DNA of 64,000 bases from Plicaturopsis crispa FD-325 SS-3 (lineage: Eukaryota > Basidiomycota > Agaricomycetes > Amylocorticiales > Amylocorticiaceae). Positions 1 to 9,442 of the stretch are shown here, piece by piece. The stretch lies in contig KN832565.1 of the NCBI GenBank assembly GCA_000827205.1, positions 374,000 to 437,999 on the forward strand, written 5' to 3'. Position 1 is the stretch's first letter. The number at the start of each line of letters is the position of its first letter. The notes under the pieces are model-generated. The model saw only the letters and a program-made list of their open reading frames with translations, did no database searches and was not told the origin of the DNA. The translations under genes and the position numbers were made by a program.

Positions 1-234
1 CTTGCTTCCCATATACCCGATGCGGAACTTGTGATCATATCTTCTCCCGACGGACATGACGGGTTTCTGCTCGAATTCGAGCAAATCAATGGCCACATCC
101 TCAGGTATCTCAGAAGAGAGTTCCCCGACATGTACGCGAACGAGGGCGACGAAGAGGTCATTCCGGAGGATGGGTTCAAAGTCAAGAAGACAAGTCTGTT
201 TGGGGAGGCCGAGGCCGACATAACGAGCTGGTAG
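1..234 (+). CDS. MET2: Homoserine O-acetyltransferase, C-terminal end (partial)
   Basis: The window opens inside this gene; frame 1 is open from base 1 to the TAG at 232-234. The 77 visible residues contain SPDGHDGFLLEFEQIN, which I recognise as the C-terminal catalytic-His region of fungal homoserine O-acetyltransferase, an alpha/beta-hydrolase fold enzyme. The family acetylates homoserine with acetyl-CoA in methionine biosynthesis. The His in GHDGF is the expected catalytic-triad His. Ser and Asp of the triad lie outside the window. The last 25 or so residues are acidic and then variable. The call rests on motif memory only; the reading frame is unambiguous. No intron is visible in the fragment. 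Confidence 0.85.
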   Translation, partial: LASHIPDAELVIISSPDGHDGFLLEFEQINGHILRYLRREFPDMYANEGDEEVIPEDGFKVKKTSLFGEAEADITSW

Positions 235-982
235 AACATGAATATTGCATTGAAAAGAAATCTAACACCCGTAACTTTTTCCACGTCCTTTGCATCGTTC
301 TCGCGAGCCGCGCTGAGTTTATCAGGGCCACAAGCTCGTTATCGCGCATTGCTCAATTGCTGGACGAAGCGCTGATTACTGACCGAGTATTCATAGGCAA
401 GCTCGTCTTCGCAATTTATACGACATCCATAACCACAGCGTCAAGAGACGAGACTCGGAGCCATCTGCACGGTGATACCAACATCTTACACTATCTATGG
501 ATCATGCTCTGATTTCTGTGCTCTATGCGTCCACGCCCTCCACGCGTGTTCAGGTATATAACGCTTGCATAACTGCGGGACGCCCGTCACAACCCTGCCG
601 AGAAAGGCGACCGTAATGTCGTCTCGAATAATCACCAGCCGTCTGATGTACGTCCTATCCACGCGACGTTAATGTAGCGTATGCCCCTCCCTTTCGTCTT
701 CCTTTCAAGCCGGTTACCGCTGCAAAACGTCGGGACGCGGTGGCAGATACATGTTCTTTGTCGCGTTCGCTTCAATCAAAGGGCGGCATGTGTGCGTTTC
801 TAATATATGTGACCTCGACACTCGTCTGATGTGATTTTCTCCTCTCACCAGCACTACGATCGCTTTGAGAGAATGCAGCGTACTGGTAGGTGCTTATAGA
901 CTCGAGTGCCAAAGTGTGAGCCACTACCAAGCCACCACCGCACGCTTTGATTGTGCTTTGACGTGCGCGCCACCCGAAATCC
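235..982. other. Intergenic region between MET2 and a small gene
   Basis: About 750 bases with no convincing reading frame or recognisable RNA gene. It should hold the MET2 3' UTR and, at its right end, the promoter of the small gene that starts at 1036. Confidence 0.5.
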
Positions 983-990
983 TATATAAG
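983..990 (+). promoter_or_regulatory. TATA box of the small gene at 1036
   Basis: TATATAAG lies 46 bases upstream of the ATG at 1036, a usual distance for a TATA element in a compact fungal promoter. It favours the 1036 ATG over the one at 1003, which would leave almost no leader. The 12-mer GGACTGAGGGAT follows at 993-1004 and recurs at 3848. Confidence 0.55.
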
Positions 991-1035
991 CGGGACTGAG
1001 GGATGAGAACCAGCACAGAAACTAGCATCATCGCC

Positions 1036-1660
1036 ATGTCCTCCTATTCGTATTCCTCCACTAGCACCACTGTAGGCCTCGGCCTGTATTTTGATGGCAG
1101 CGTCGACAGACCTCTCATTCGGATCGACTGTTCCTTCCTCCTCCAAGACGCCGAGCTGCACGAGCGGTTTGACTACCTGTCGCCACTGTGCACATCAAAG
1201 GAAAAGGATATGGTAAGCCTGTTTCTACTCTACAAATGATTAACTCCAAGCTCAACATTGGCCGTACAGCATCTCGAGATCCCCCGGCGCACCGTGCCCC
1301 TTCCCGAACCCGAATGCGTTAGCCTCTCTCCTTTGTCCCCTTCCCTACCGCTCCCACAACTCCCTACCACACCGGGGGCTACCCCAAGACCCTCGAATGC
1401 GTTGTTCCTGGGATCGTCGTCTCCGCACGACCGAGCGGCATATACGGACGAAGCAGGGTCTTCGCAAGGTCGCGATTCGAGGGTAAGCTAAACCATCCGT
1501 CCTCGTAAGGAAGTCCGAACTGACAGATTCTGTGGCATAGGGACACGAATCTCCAGCTGGCACTCATGGGCATAACGCAGGTGGCTCATACACACAAGCC
1601 AGAGAGCTACCATCCTCTCCATACTGGGCGACCTGCGCATCACCCTGCGTTTCATCGTAG
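1036..1660 (+). CDS. Small Ser/Pro-rich protein of unknown function (3 exons)
   Basis: Predicted exons 1036-1212, 1270-1482 and 1541-1660 encode about 169 residues. Both introns (57 and 58 nt) have GTAAGC donors and CAG/TAG acceptors, and all three exons join in phase 0. That consistency, the TATA box 46 bases upstream and the ATCGCCATGT start context support a real gene. The N-terminus is Ser/Thr/Tyr-rich, followed by a stretch with mixed hydrophobic and acidic residues around FDGSVDRPLIRIDCSFLL. The rest is low-complexity and Pro/Ser-rich. I recognise no domain, signal peptide or membrane segment. Basidiomycetes carry many such lineage-specific small proteins, so no function is assigned. 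Confidence 0.5.
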
Positions 1661-2927
1661 ACGTCCGATCGATATAACCATCTTGAACACCGGTCTGAAG
1701 AAGATTGTTCATGTATTTTTATTTGGGGCTCGAAGAAAGCACTAGTAGTAGTACATTATTGAGTAGTTATGACGTTGCTGTCTGCTATCGTACAGTATAG
1801 ACCGACGTTGACGTTGCGTTGACGCTTTTTCAATGCGTCCTATGAGACTGCTGTCCTGTCAGAAACCCTAGTTAAAAGAAATATATGGATGTTGGCCGTA
1901 GTTCGGGACGGGCATCGAGGGCGTTTGCGGGTCTTGCTTGTGAGATGCGCATGCGTACTATCGGGTCTTGCTAGTTGATTTTACTAGTGAACGGTGGTCG
2001 GAATTGAGCGTGCGAGAGTGGGTGTTGTAAGTATCGAGCGAACACCATTGCGGAAATGATACCCCGGAGTCTGCAGAGGGGCGCAATAGACAACAGACAG
2101 TGGAAATACTGTAAACGGTAGCTCGGGGCCGAGCGAGGAGTAGAACGATGAAGGGGTGTTATAGATACGCAGTGCGAGCCTTGTCCAGCGACTCCAATGG
2201 TAGAGGTTGGACAGCGAGACGGAGCTACTCACGTCCACTGTTCATGTACAGCTTTAAACGCGGTCAACACTGAGTACTGCGAATGAGTACTGAGCGATAG
2301 GCAATGTGTAAAAATGTGGCACACCTTGCACGCTTCAGCGACATTTACGGTGATTTACACCGCAGTATATTCGCCGTGGCAGGCCTCAAAAACGAGAACA
2401 AATGGTGTTTTCCAGTTGAAGAATGTCAGCACATGGAGAGTTTTCAATTTGGGAACAAGACGCCCAGTGTTCTGAGAAGAGAATAGACATGGATGGAGTC
2501 GGTGCTGAAACAATGATATCGTGAGAACAGCATTGCCAAGGGTGCGCGGCGTACCGACGTGATACAGCAGCTGCAGACGTATCAAATCGACTGGTTTCGC
2601 GGGTTTCCAATTGTCTCGGAAATTGCTGGAGCCCTCGGCGATCGTACGCTCGCGGGAGAAACTAGCACATTATGCTTCGATATTGGTTCAAAGCACAAAG
2701 ATAAAACTAATTGACAGAACATACTTTTCAGTATGATTAGTGGGCTTTCCTAGACTCATTCCAGTAGTTGCAGTAGGTTTGGGCGACGATGCATACTTTG
2801 CAGTTGGAGGAACGAAGACAAGAGGCGCTGAGGAACAAGTTGACTCGGACGGCGCCGACTCGGCAGGGGCGGAGGCGGAAAACACCAGGGGGGGCCCGGA
2901 ACCAGAATACCGACAGTATGCCCTATA
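1661..2927. other. Gene-poor spacer
   Basis: About 1.27 kb without a supported gene. Open frames here are short, overlap on both strands and show no family signature. The right end runs into the left arm of the inverted-repeat element at 2928. Confidence 0.5.
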
Positions 2928-3105
2928 CTCGCGGGCAAAATAAGTAATTGGAATGCGTAATTTGCTACTTGCTGAACTCAATCCAGCCACTCTGGACAAA
3001 ACTTGTACTACATTATGTAGAGGGCCCCCAGAGCATCCTGTCTGCAATATTTGCAGAAAGAATGGTGGCACGGTTGTGCTGTGGTAAGGCAATGAAAAAT
3101 AGCCT
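2928..3105 (+). repeat. Left terminal inverted repeat of the 2928-3653 element
   Basis: It matches the reverse complement of about 3475-3653, with near-identity over the first 30 bases and decreasing similarity inward. Shared blocks include the tip, CTCAATCCAGC and AGCATCCTGTCTG. Confidence 0.75.
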
Positions 3106-3474
3106 GAAAAACTAACTCTGACAAAAAAAATACGGCAGGGCTGATTTCTATGTCGCACTGAAGTATGGGTCAATACATGTCAGTTCATGAAAGGAATTAT
3201 GGTACTTAGTATGCTTTTGAGGGCACCAGGAAGGCATCAAGTTGACGGTCTGAAAGTAAAAACTCCCATTTTTGGTAATAGAGTTACTATATTTGGCAAT
3301 TTTTGGCCATTCCCTCGTCGAAACGGCCAACTTTGCACCTCTCCAGCAGCCCCAAGCGCCCTCCGATTAACATGATTCCTCTTATGGACCAACATATATT
3401 GACCTACTCCTTAGGACTGTGAAGTACCTGGATGCAATATATTTTTTTCTCTGGTGTTACGAGTATTCATTTCT

Positions 3475-3653
3475 AAAACTACTTTTCTTCACCTTACTCT
3501 ACCGTAGCCATACCACTAGCTGTTCTGCGAATATGACAGACAGGATGCTCTAGGGACCCTCTGGATGATGTGGTACAAGTTTCCTCCAGAGATGCTGGAT
3601 TGAGTCCAGCAAGCAGTAAATTACACATTCCAATTACTTATTTTGCCCGCGAG
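3475..3653 (-). repeat. Right terminal inverted repeat of the 2928-3653 element
   Basis: Inverted partner of the left arm. Its inner boundary is approximate because similarity fades gradually. Confidence 0.75.
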
Positions 3654-6027
3654 TAGGTGGGTGTAATTCGAAGCACCCGGTATTCGGGGTCCCGGGTGTA
3701 AAAAACGAGGCAATCCACGTGAACGGCACGTCGGCAACCTGCCATTTTTCGGTCAGGACTCAGTGGTCGCGTCGCGTCCCATCGCGCACCTACACTCACT
3801 ACCGTTCACTTCAATTCTATCGCGTCTTTGATGTCAGCCTTAGCCACGGACTGAGGGATATATAGCTAGCTTGAACTCGGGCCCCGGACAGAAACAGCCG
3901 TCCGCTAGTAGCGGATGGGAAGACTAGTTCTTCAGGCTGGCCATACACATTAACGATATAGGTTGAGCGCGCGCGCAAAGCCTCGCCAAACGCCTTGCAG
4001 CTCAGCAGTGAATAAAGTAGCTACTAGTACAGCTAAACGCAATTTGGGGAAAAGGACCAGTAAAAACAGAATCGATAAGTAGACATGCAGATTCCGCGTC
4101 CGAGTCTCCTCAACAGTTAGCGCCTGCACTCATTCTGATATTGACACACATCGCAGGTAGACTTTTAGCTATCCCTGCTTTCAACGAGCCGTAGCGCCGT
4201 CGCTTGCATACGCAAATCTATTGAGCAGAACGACACTGCAGGTGTTACAATACTGCAGGCCCTTTGAATCTGAGGCTGCGAACCTAAATCACACCCCGGA
4301 AACACTCAGATTTGTGAGCAGTACATATAGCCATTGCTCAAGAATGGATCCAGCCAAAAACATCTCGATTTTCTCCAGTTTTCGTCGCTCAGTGGACGGC
4401 GAGCGCTGGTAAACGCTGGAGACTCGAGTAATCTTATCTTATCCATGGCCCCGGGGTCCCTTCTCGTCGCTTAGAGGCTTGTTGTCGGGATTCTGGTTCC
4501 GGTCTCCCCCTGGAAAACACTTTTGGAAATAGCCCCTGAGCTCCCTTGACCGTGCGTCCTGCATTTTCGAACTCTTCCTCGCATTCCTCGACTCAGACTT
4601 CTGCCCATCGACTTGCCATCGACGCACTCTTTTCATATATACACGACTTGCTTTATCTGTCTCTGGAGGATGCTACTAGCTTGTAGCGCACACTTGCACG
4701 CGTAGCACTTGATCCTTGCGGCGGAGAAATCGCGCCCGACTTTTTCCCTTTCGGCAACATACAGCAACCTAACATCCGCCCCAGGAATTCAGCCATCCTA
4801 CCGAGACTGCCCAGAAATGGCCCATATGCTTCTACAGGTCTCTTCCTGGCCGACTATGGAAAGCCCGACATATCCAGAATACGCCCGTATCGCGCCGTTG
4901 CCTCACAGCGTGAACACGCCCGATTCTACAGTGCGGTTCCATTCCCACACCGACCCACAGCCATGATTGAACTTCTACGCATCCCCAAGGATCACCACAG
5001 GCGCGTGGTATATGCTCTGCGCTCGAGTCATGTCTAGTTTCTCATGTGGTCGGTGCATGGGAAACGATTACAACTATTGCTGGCTTTCTCCTATCAATGG
5101 CTTACAGTGATGATCATGAAGTATCTCTAGAGGTGGAAGGACTACCTCCCAAGCCTCCGCAGACGCGAGTGACGCACAACAAAAGGCCATCGAAGCCCCT
5201 ACTTTGGCCATTCGTTCCTCAATCAGGACAGACGCTTGACACTCGTTCGTGCGGCGGCGGACGACGCCACGTCCTACTGCACAGGTGTTACCTAGAACCC
5301 TTTCGCAGCCGGCTTTTCTCTCGCGAGCTGCCATCGTGTGACAGAGATCCCCCTTACTCATCTCGTCGCAGACATATGCCCCTACTTACCGCCGCGGATG
5401 TCGCGTAATCACGTATAGCACGCCTGCAGGCCTTTCGGCTACATGTTTACTGCACATGTCGATCGGAAGAAATCCATCGATACCTCCCATCAGTCACTCT
5501 GCACGGCCAGCACCGCGAGAAAAGGTTCATCGACATCGCTGATTTCCTCAATTTGTGGCACCGTACGCTTGTCTTTCGATTGTTGGCCGTTTTTGACATG
5601 CACTTCCTATGTTCACTCTTGCTTTCGCAAGAACCGAGCTTGTTTTATAACTCCAAAACAGCCGGCGTGGTTATGGCAATAAACAAGTAACGATCATACG
5701 ATCGCAATCTTCTCGGGTACATACCCGTCCACTGTATAATATATGGACCCATAAGGGTCCACGGCAAACGCCTCGAGGCTGTAAACGGCGCCAGTGGCGG
5801 CGCAGTGCCTTGGAAAACGAGGAAGACCGAGGAGAGAACTCGCCATTGCTACCACGAGGCCAACGTCCCGGGGAAGCCCCTTCCATTCTAGGCGCGGCTG
5901 TCTTGTGTTTTGGACGTCGACGTCCCTGTAGCGGGTACCAGTGTCGAATTACCTGACAGGCAAGAAGCTTGCCAACGAATCGGACGCCCGTACGCGGACA
6001 GTCTCAGGCTTGCAGCGTGGCCGCACT
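3654..6027. other. Long gene-poor region
   Basis: About 2.4 kb with only short overlapping frames, the longest on the plus strand at 5046-5408 (120 codons), none with a recognisable domain or a consistent intron pattern. A TATA-like ATATATAG (3858-3865) overlaps the end of GGACTGAGGGAT (3848-3859), the same 12-mer found next to the TATA box at 983, yet no convincing gene follows. The region could hold decayed genes or a non-coding transcript. Confidence 0.45.
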
Positions 6028-6034
6028 TATATAA
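6028..6034 (+). promoter_or_regulatory. TATA box of the F-box gene
   Basis: TATATAA lies about 125 bases upstream of the ATG at 6159. An earlier in-frame ATG at 5910 lies upstream of this element and is therefore an unlikely start. GGACTGAG follows at 6046-6053. Confidence 0.5.
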
Positions 6035-6158
6035 CTACAGGCCTAGGACTGAGCAGTCTTGCTTTACTTCCCGGCGCTACGCCGCTAATCCTGGTATGTG
6101 TATGCTAGGTCATCGGGAGTCGGTCTTAGCTCACACATACACTCGTGCAGAACACACG

Positions 6159-7709
6159 ATGGGTACTAGCATCCTCACTCTCTCCCCTACGCGCCGCAGG
6201 CCAGGGCTCTCGCTTCAACGCTCCAAGCAACGCCTGCACGGCTCGCTCATTTTACCCTATTCGCCTTCTCCGATACAAAAACTGCCCATCGAGCTCATAT
6301 CCTACATTTTCTCATTGACTGTCCACGGCAACTGCCAACGACTCGATAAAATCCAACACGCCATAATCATCTCCCATGTCTGTGCCCGCTGGCGAGCAGT
6401 GGCACTGTCAATTAGTCATTTGTGGACAACCATCGTCCTCACCCATCCGACTACCAAGGTTCAGATCTCGCGCACCGTCACCTGGCTCCTGCGCTCGCGC
6501 CAAAGCTCCCTCGATATCGCGCTAGACTTCCGAGACCCGGGGTGGGACTGGGTGGAGACCAACCACAGCTTTCAATGGCAAAACATGGAGAACATCGTGC
6601 GGCTGCTCCTTCCTCACGTATCGAGGTGGGGAGCGCTCGAGCTCCTCACCGATACGTGGGCGCCCATCTTCACCTTCCTCTGGTACACCCGCCACGTGCA
6701 GTCCGCGCCTGCGCTGCATACGCTCTCCCTCTCGCGCTGCAACGCGTATCTCGCATCCAAGGGCCAAGCGTTCCGGCCTGCAGATCTGAAGACGCCCGTG
6801 CCATGGTTCAATGGTGGAAGTGCGCTCAAAAGCCTGCGCAGCGTCTCGCTCGCAGGCGTCCACGTCGATTGGGCGGCGTGCGGCTTGCGGGACCTCAGGG
6901 AACTCGAGTTCAAGTATCATGCGGGCGACGTCATGCCGTCTGTTGCGCAGTTCGTCGAGATTCTCAACGCGTGCCCCGACCTGACGCGGCTGTCCATTGT
7001 CGGCTGGGGACCGCAATTCGTGGCAGAATCTGCAGACGTTGAGGAATATCGGTCCATCATTCGCCTCCCGAAGCTGACGCACTTGAGCATCGGCATCGTC
7101 GACGTCGACCATACCATCGACGTGCTCTCGTTGTTCGATCTCCCCGCCTTGGAAGCGTTTGACCTCGCAGATACGATGTCGGGACTTGGCATCCAAGAAG
7201 CCGAAGACGTGTCTCGCATTTTGGAGTTTCTCACCGCTGGTCAACTATCCCTACCCCCTACGTCCTCCGAAACCAGCCCCCGCTGCGTATTTCCTTTACA
7301 GAACCTGCGGTCTCTCGAGCTGCGCGGCATACATGCTCAGGACGTTGCCACTGCTCGATTTATCCACGCTTGCCGCTCCCTCGAATGCCTCTCCCTCGTC
7401 GATATGCACTGCACAACTCTCGACGCCCTGCGCCCAACTGCCCCTCCATATGAACCTTACAAACCAGTGCATCCCTGCCCTGTCCTTTCGCAGCTGTACT
7501 GCGTGCGCATGCGCGCTGTCGCGTCTCTTCTCATGGACGTACTTGTAGACAGACTACGCGCGGGCGGATTGGCCTTACCGAGCACCACTCTTGACGCTCG
7601 TGGAATGGAGTCGTGCTTCTGGCCTGCTCGGCAGCAGCAACAGGCACTCAGTGCCATGGGCGTCGACGTTATTCTCGAAGGCGACCTCCTGGATGTGCTC
7701 GACATTTAA
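6159..7709 (+). CDS. F-box protein with leucine-rich C-terminal region
   Basis: A single uninterrupted exon encodes about 516 residues from the ATG at 6159. Near residue 40, LPIELISYIFSLTV followed by HVCARWRAVALS is the F-box-like signature common in agaricomycetes, with the conserved LP, I-F and W-R positions. The remaining 400 residues contain irregular leucine-rich stretches such as LRDLRELEFKYHA, LPKLTHLSIGIVDV and LQNLRSLELRG. F-box proteins bind Skp1 and recruit substrates to SCF ubiquitin ligases through their C-terminal repeats; that role is inferred here and the substrate is unknown. The frame is open back to 5910, but the TATA box at 6028 argues for a downstream start. 6159 is preferred over an in-frame ATG near 6098 without decisive evidence. 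Confidence 0.8.
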   Translation: MGTSILTLSPTRRRPGLSLQRSKQRLHGSLILPYSPSPIQKLPIELISYIFSLTVHGNCQRLDKIQHAIIISHVCARWRAVALSISHLWTTIVLTHPTTKVQISRTVTWLLRSRQSSLDIALDFRDPGWDWVETNHSFQWQNMENIVRLLLPHVSRWGALELLTDTWAPIFTFLWYTRHVQSAPALHTLSLSRCNAYLASKGQAFRPADLKTPVPWFNGGSALKSLRSVSLAGVHVDWAACGLRDLRELEFKYHAGDVMPSVAQFVEILNACPDLTRLSIVGWGPQFVAESADVEEYRSIIRLPKLTHLSIGIVDVDHTIDVLSLFDLPALEAFDLADTMSGLGIQEAEDVSRILEFLTAGQLSLPPTSSETSPRCVFPLQNLRSLELRGIHAQDVATARFIHACRSLECLSLVDMHCTTLDALRPTAPPYEPYKPVHPCPVLSQLYCVRMRAVASLLMDVLVDRLRAGGLALPSTTLDARGMESCFWPARQQQQALSAMGVDVILEGDLLDVLDI

Positions 7710-8155
7710 AACATTTCCACGACCTCATGCCCCCTCTTATCTTTTACGGCGACTCACTCAATTCATTTTGTCCAACCCTTCATGACATCCATCCTATGTA
7801 TCTCTGCATTTGCATCTTTCGACTTCTACATATACCTCAACTTCATGGCACGACCTTTCAATCATCGTGTAGATCTATCGCATATTGTATCCATCGTTCA
7901 TCTCCATGTCACTTTACCTTTGTCTTTCGATAATAGCATGTTTACCTGTAGTGCAAATAGTCAGCCCTGAGTCAGCCTGAGGGCATACAAAACAATGATA
8001 AAACGCTACAGATTGTGGTAACAGAACAGATTGAACGTCATTAAACAAGTCGCCGACTATTGAGTGACCGAGATCTAGCAGCCCGATTTCATCTTACCAT
8101 AATACAAACTCCGTGGCGGGCGCCTCCAGTAATCGCTCCTTCCACCTCTACCACT
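7710..8155. other. Intergenic spacer
   Basis: About 450 bases between the F-box stop and the TPR gene start. AT-rich, with no gene or RNA signature seen. It must hold the F-box 3' UTR and the TPR promoter. Confidence 0.5.
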
Positions 8156-9127
8156 ATGTTACAAGAGACAGACCACAATGGCGCGCAGCCGGGGCCTTCT
8201 GGAGGTACGGCCAAGTATGTAAAATCCTACACCCAGTTGCTGATACGCCTCACAGAGAACGACGCCGCCGAAGCACTGAAAAAAGCGGGGAACGAGTACT
8301 TCGCGAAGCAGAACTACAAAAAAGCCTTGGAAAGCTTCAGCGCAGCCATCGAGCGCTCTGAAAAAGACACAGAGATCGCTCGTGTATCCAAGTGCAACCG
8401 CGCAGAGTGCTATCTCAAGCTCTGTGAGTCTGCGGTAGCCTATTGAAGCCTCATAGAATGTCTAGGCATTTATCCATACGCCACAGCTCAACCCCAGCCA
8501 GCCCAGAAGGACTGCGAGGAGGTTATAGCTGCTGAGCCGTCTCCGGAAACACCTACTTCTCGCAAAATCACCCTTAAAGCGCACTTCAGGCTCGCTCGTT
8601 GCCTCAAGGAACTGGGAAAGCAAGAAGACGCGCTCATTGCGGTCGCGAATTACGAGAAAGCGGGTGGTGCGGCGGAGCATATCGCTCAGTTTTGCAAGGA
8701 CCTAGAAGCCTCAATTGCCTCACGAAACGCGACCGATACCACTGCCCACAGCGCAGCAGCCGGTACTCGTCCCATCCGCTATGAGGTCAAGATTTACGGA
8801 CACGACCCCATCGTGTTCGCAGAGCACGCCCACCCTGCGCTGTGCGTACCCCGCCCGCCGGAAGCGCTTACCAAGGCGTATCTTTTGACGCTCGTGAGCG
8901 CACATGATGCGGAGCTGATGCGCGTGAAGGCGTGGCGCTGCTGGAACGGCGATTGCAATCGTCCCGCCGAGAGCATGGTGCACACGCCGTGCTCATGGAT
9001 GCATCTTCCGGATCCCATGGTCGTTGACTTTGTCCAGCCCGTGTGTGTCACTGGGGGCACATGCGAACTGGAGGCGAAGGCTATGGTGGCAAGTACGTTG
9101 GCCGAATTACATATAGAAGCATCGTAA
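8156..9127 (+). CDS. TPR protein with Cys-rich C-terminal domain
   Basis: Exons 8156-8423 and 8466-9127 encode about 309 residues. The 42-nt intron (GTGAGT to CTAG) is supported because joining restores the TPR helix that runs from AECYLKL to QKDCEEVI. Residues 35-140 form TPR-like helices: ALKKAGNEYFAKQNYKKALE is a classic TPR motif and AHFRLARCLKELGKQEDAL another. TPRs usually bind other proteins, often Hsp70/Hsp90 tails. From about residue 200 a second domain has Cys spacing RCWNGDC, TPCSW, PVCVTGGTC, which could bind a metal. I cannot name it. The start is uncertain: a GTATGT donor at 8215 would permit a 41-nt intron with an alternative ATG at 8178. Confidence 0.75.
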
Positions 9128-9442
9128 TGGGGTCGTGTCGTCCGAGTGACGGCTATCTCATTGTGTATACGGTCCCACATATACCGCATTTTTTTTTTGA
9201 TGAAAAATGTATTGTAATTCTTTGGGAAATAGTAGAGACAGCGCAGAGACAAAGCCCCTCGAAGTGTCATTGAAGTCAAGAAAGAGAAGAAATTACAAAA
9301 CAGAAGGTCGCCATAGGTCGCAATATACAGATAACATATCGTACTGTCATTACATCGCACCATACATATTGATATACTTAGCTATAGTAGCAAAACACAA
9401 CAGTCGCAGGTTAAGTTATCGGGGTCGAGTCGAATGATAGTG
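9128..9442. other. Convergent 3' spacer
   Basis: About 315 AT-rich bases between the stop of the TPR gene (plus) and the stop of the metacaspase gene (minus). Only 3' UTR content is expected; nothing else is seen. Confidence 0.5.

Larger units (their letters stand above)
2928..3653. mobile_element. Non-autonomous foldback DNA element with long terminal inverted repeats
   Basis: The left arm begins CTCGCGGGCAAAATAAGTAA and the right arm ends with its reverse complement. Both ends are flanked by TA (2926-2927 and 3654-3655), as expected for the TA-targeting Tc1/mariner superfamily. The arms can be followed for roughly 180 bases (about 2928-3105 and 3475-3653) at an estimated 75-85% identity, so it is not recent. 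The 370-base centre has no transposase-like frame, so the element would have depended on a transposase encoded elsewhere. The motif ACACC lies exactly 44 bases outside the TA on both sides (2882 and 3699), so the true ends may be further out, with diverged tips. The superfamily is inferred from the TA alone. Confidence 0.75.

Noticed and set aside
5046-5408. Plus-strand frame of 120 codons in the gene-poor region
   Set aside because: No domain, no splice pattern, and a competing minus-strand frame of 95 codons over the same DNA.
6522-7244. Minus-strand frame of 240 codons inside the F-box gene
   Set aside because: It is antisense to well-supported coding sequence, with Arg/Glu-rich shadow composition typical of the reverse strand of GC-rich codons.
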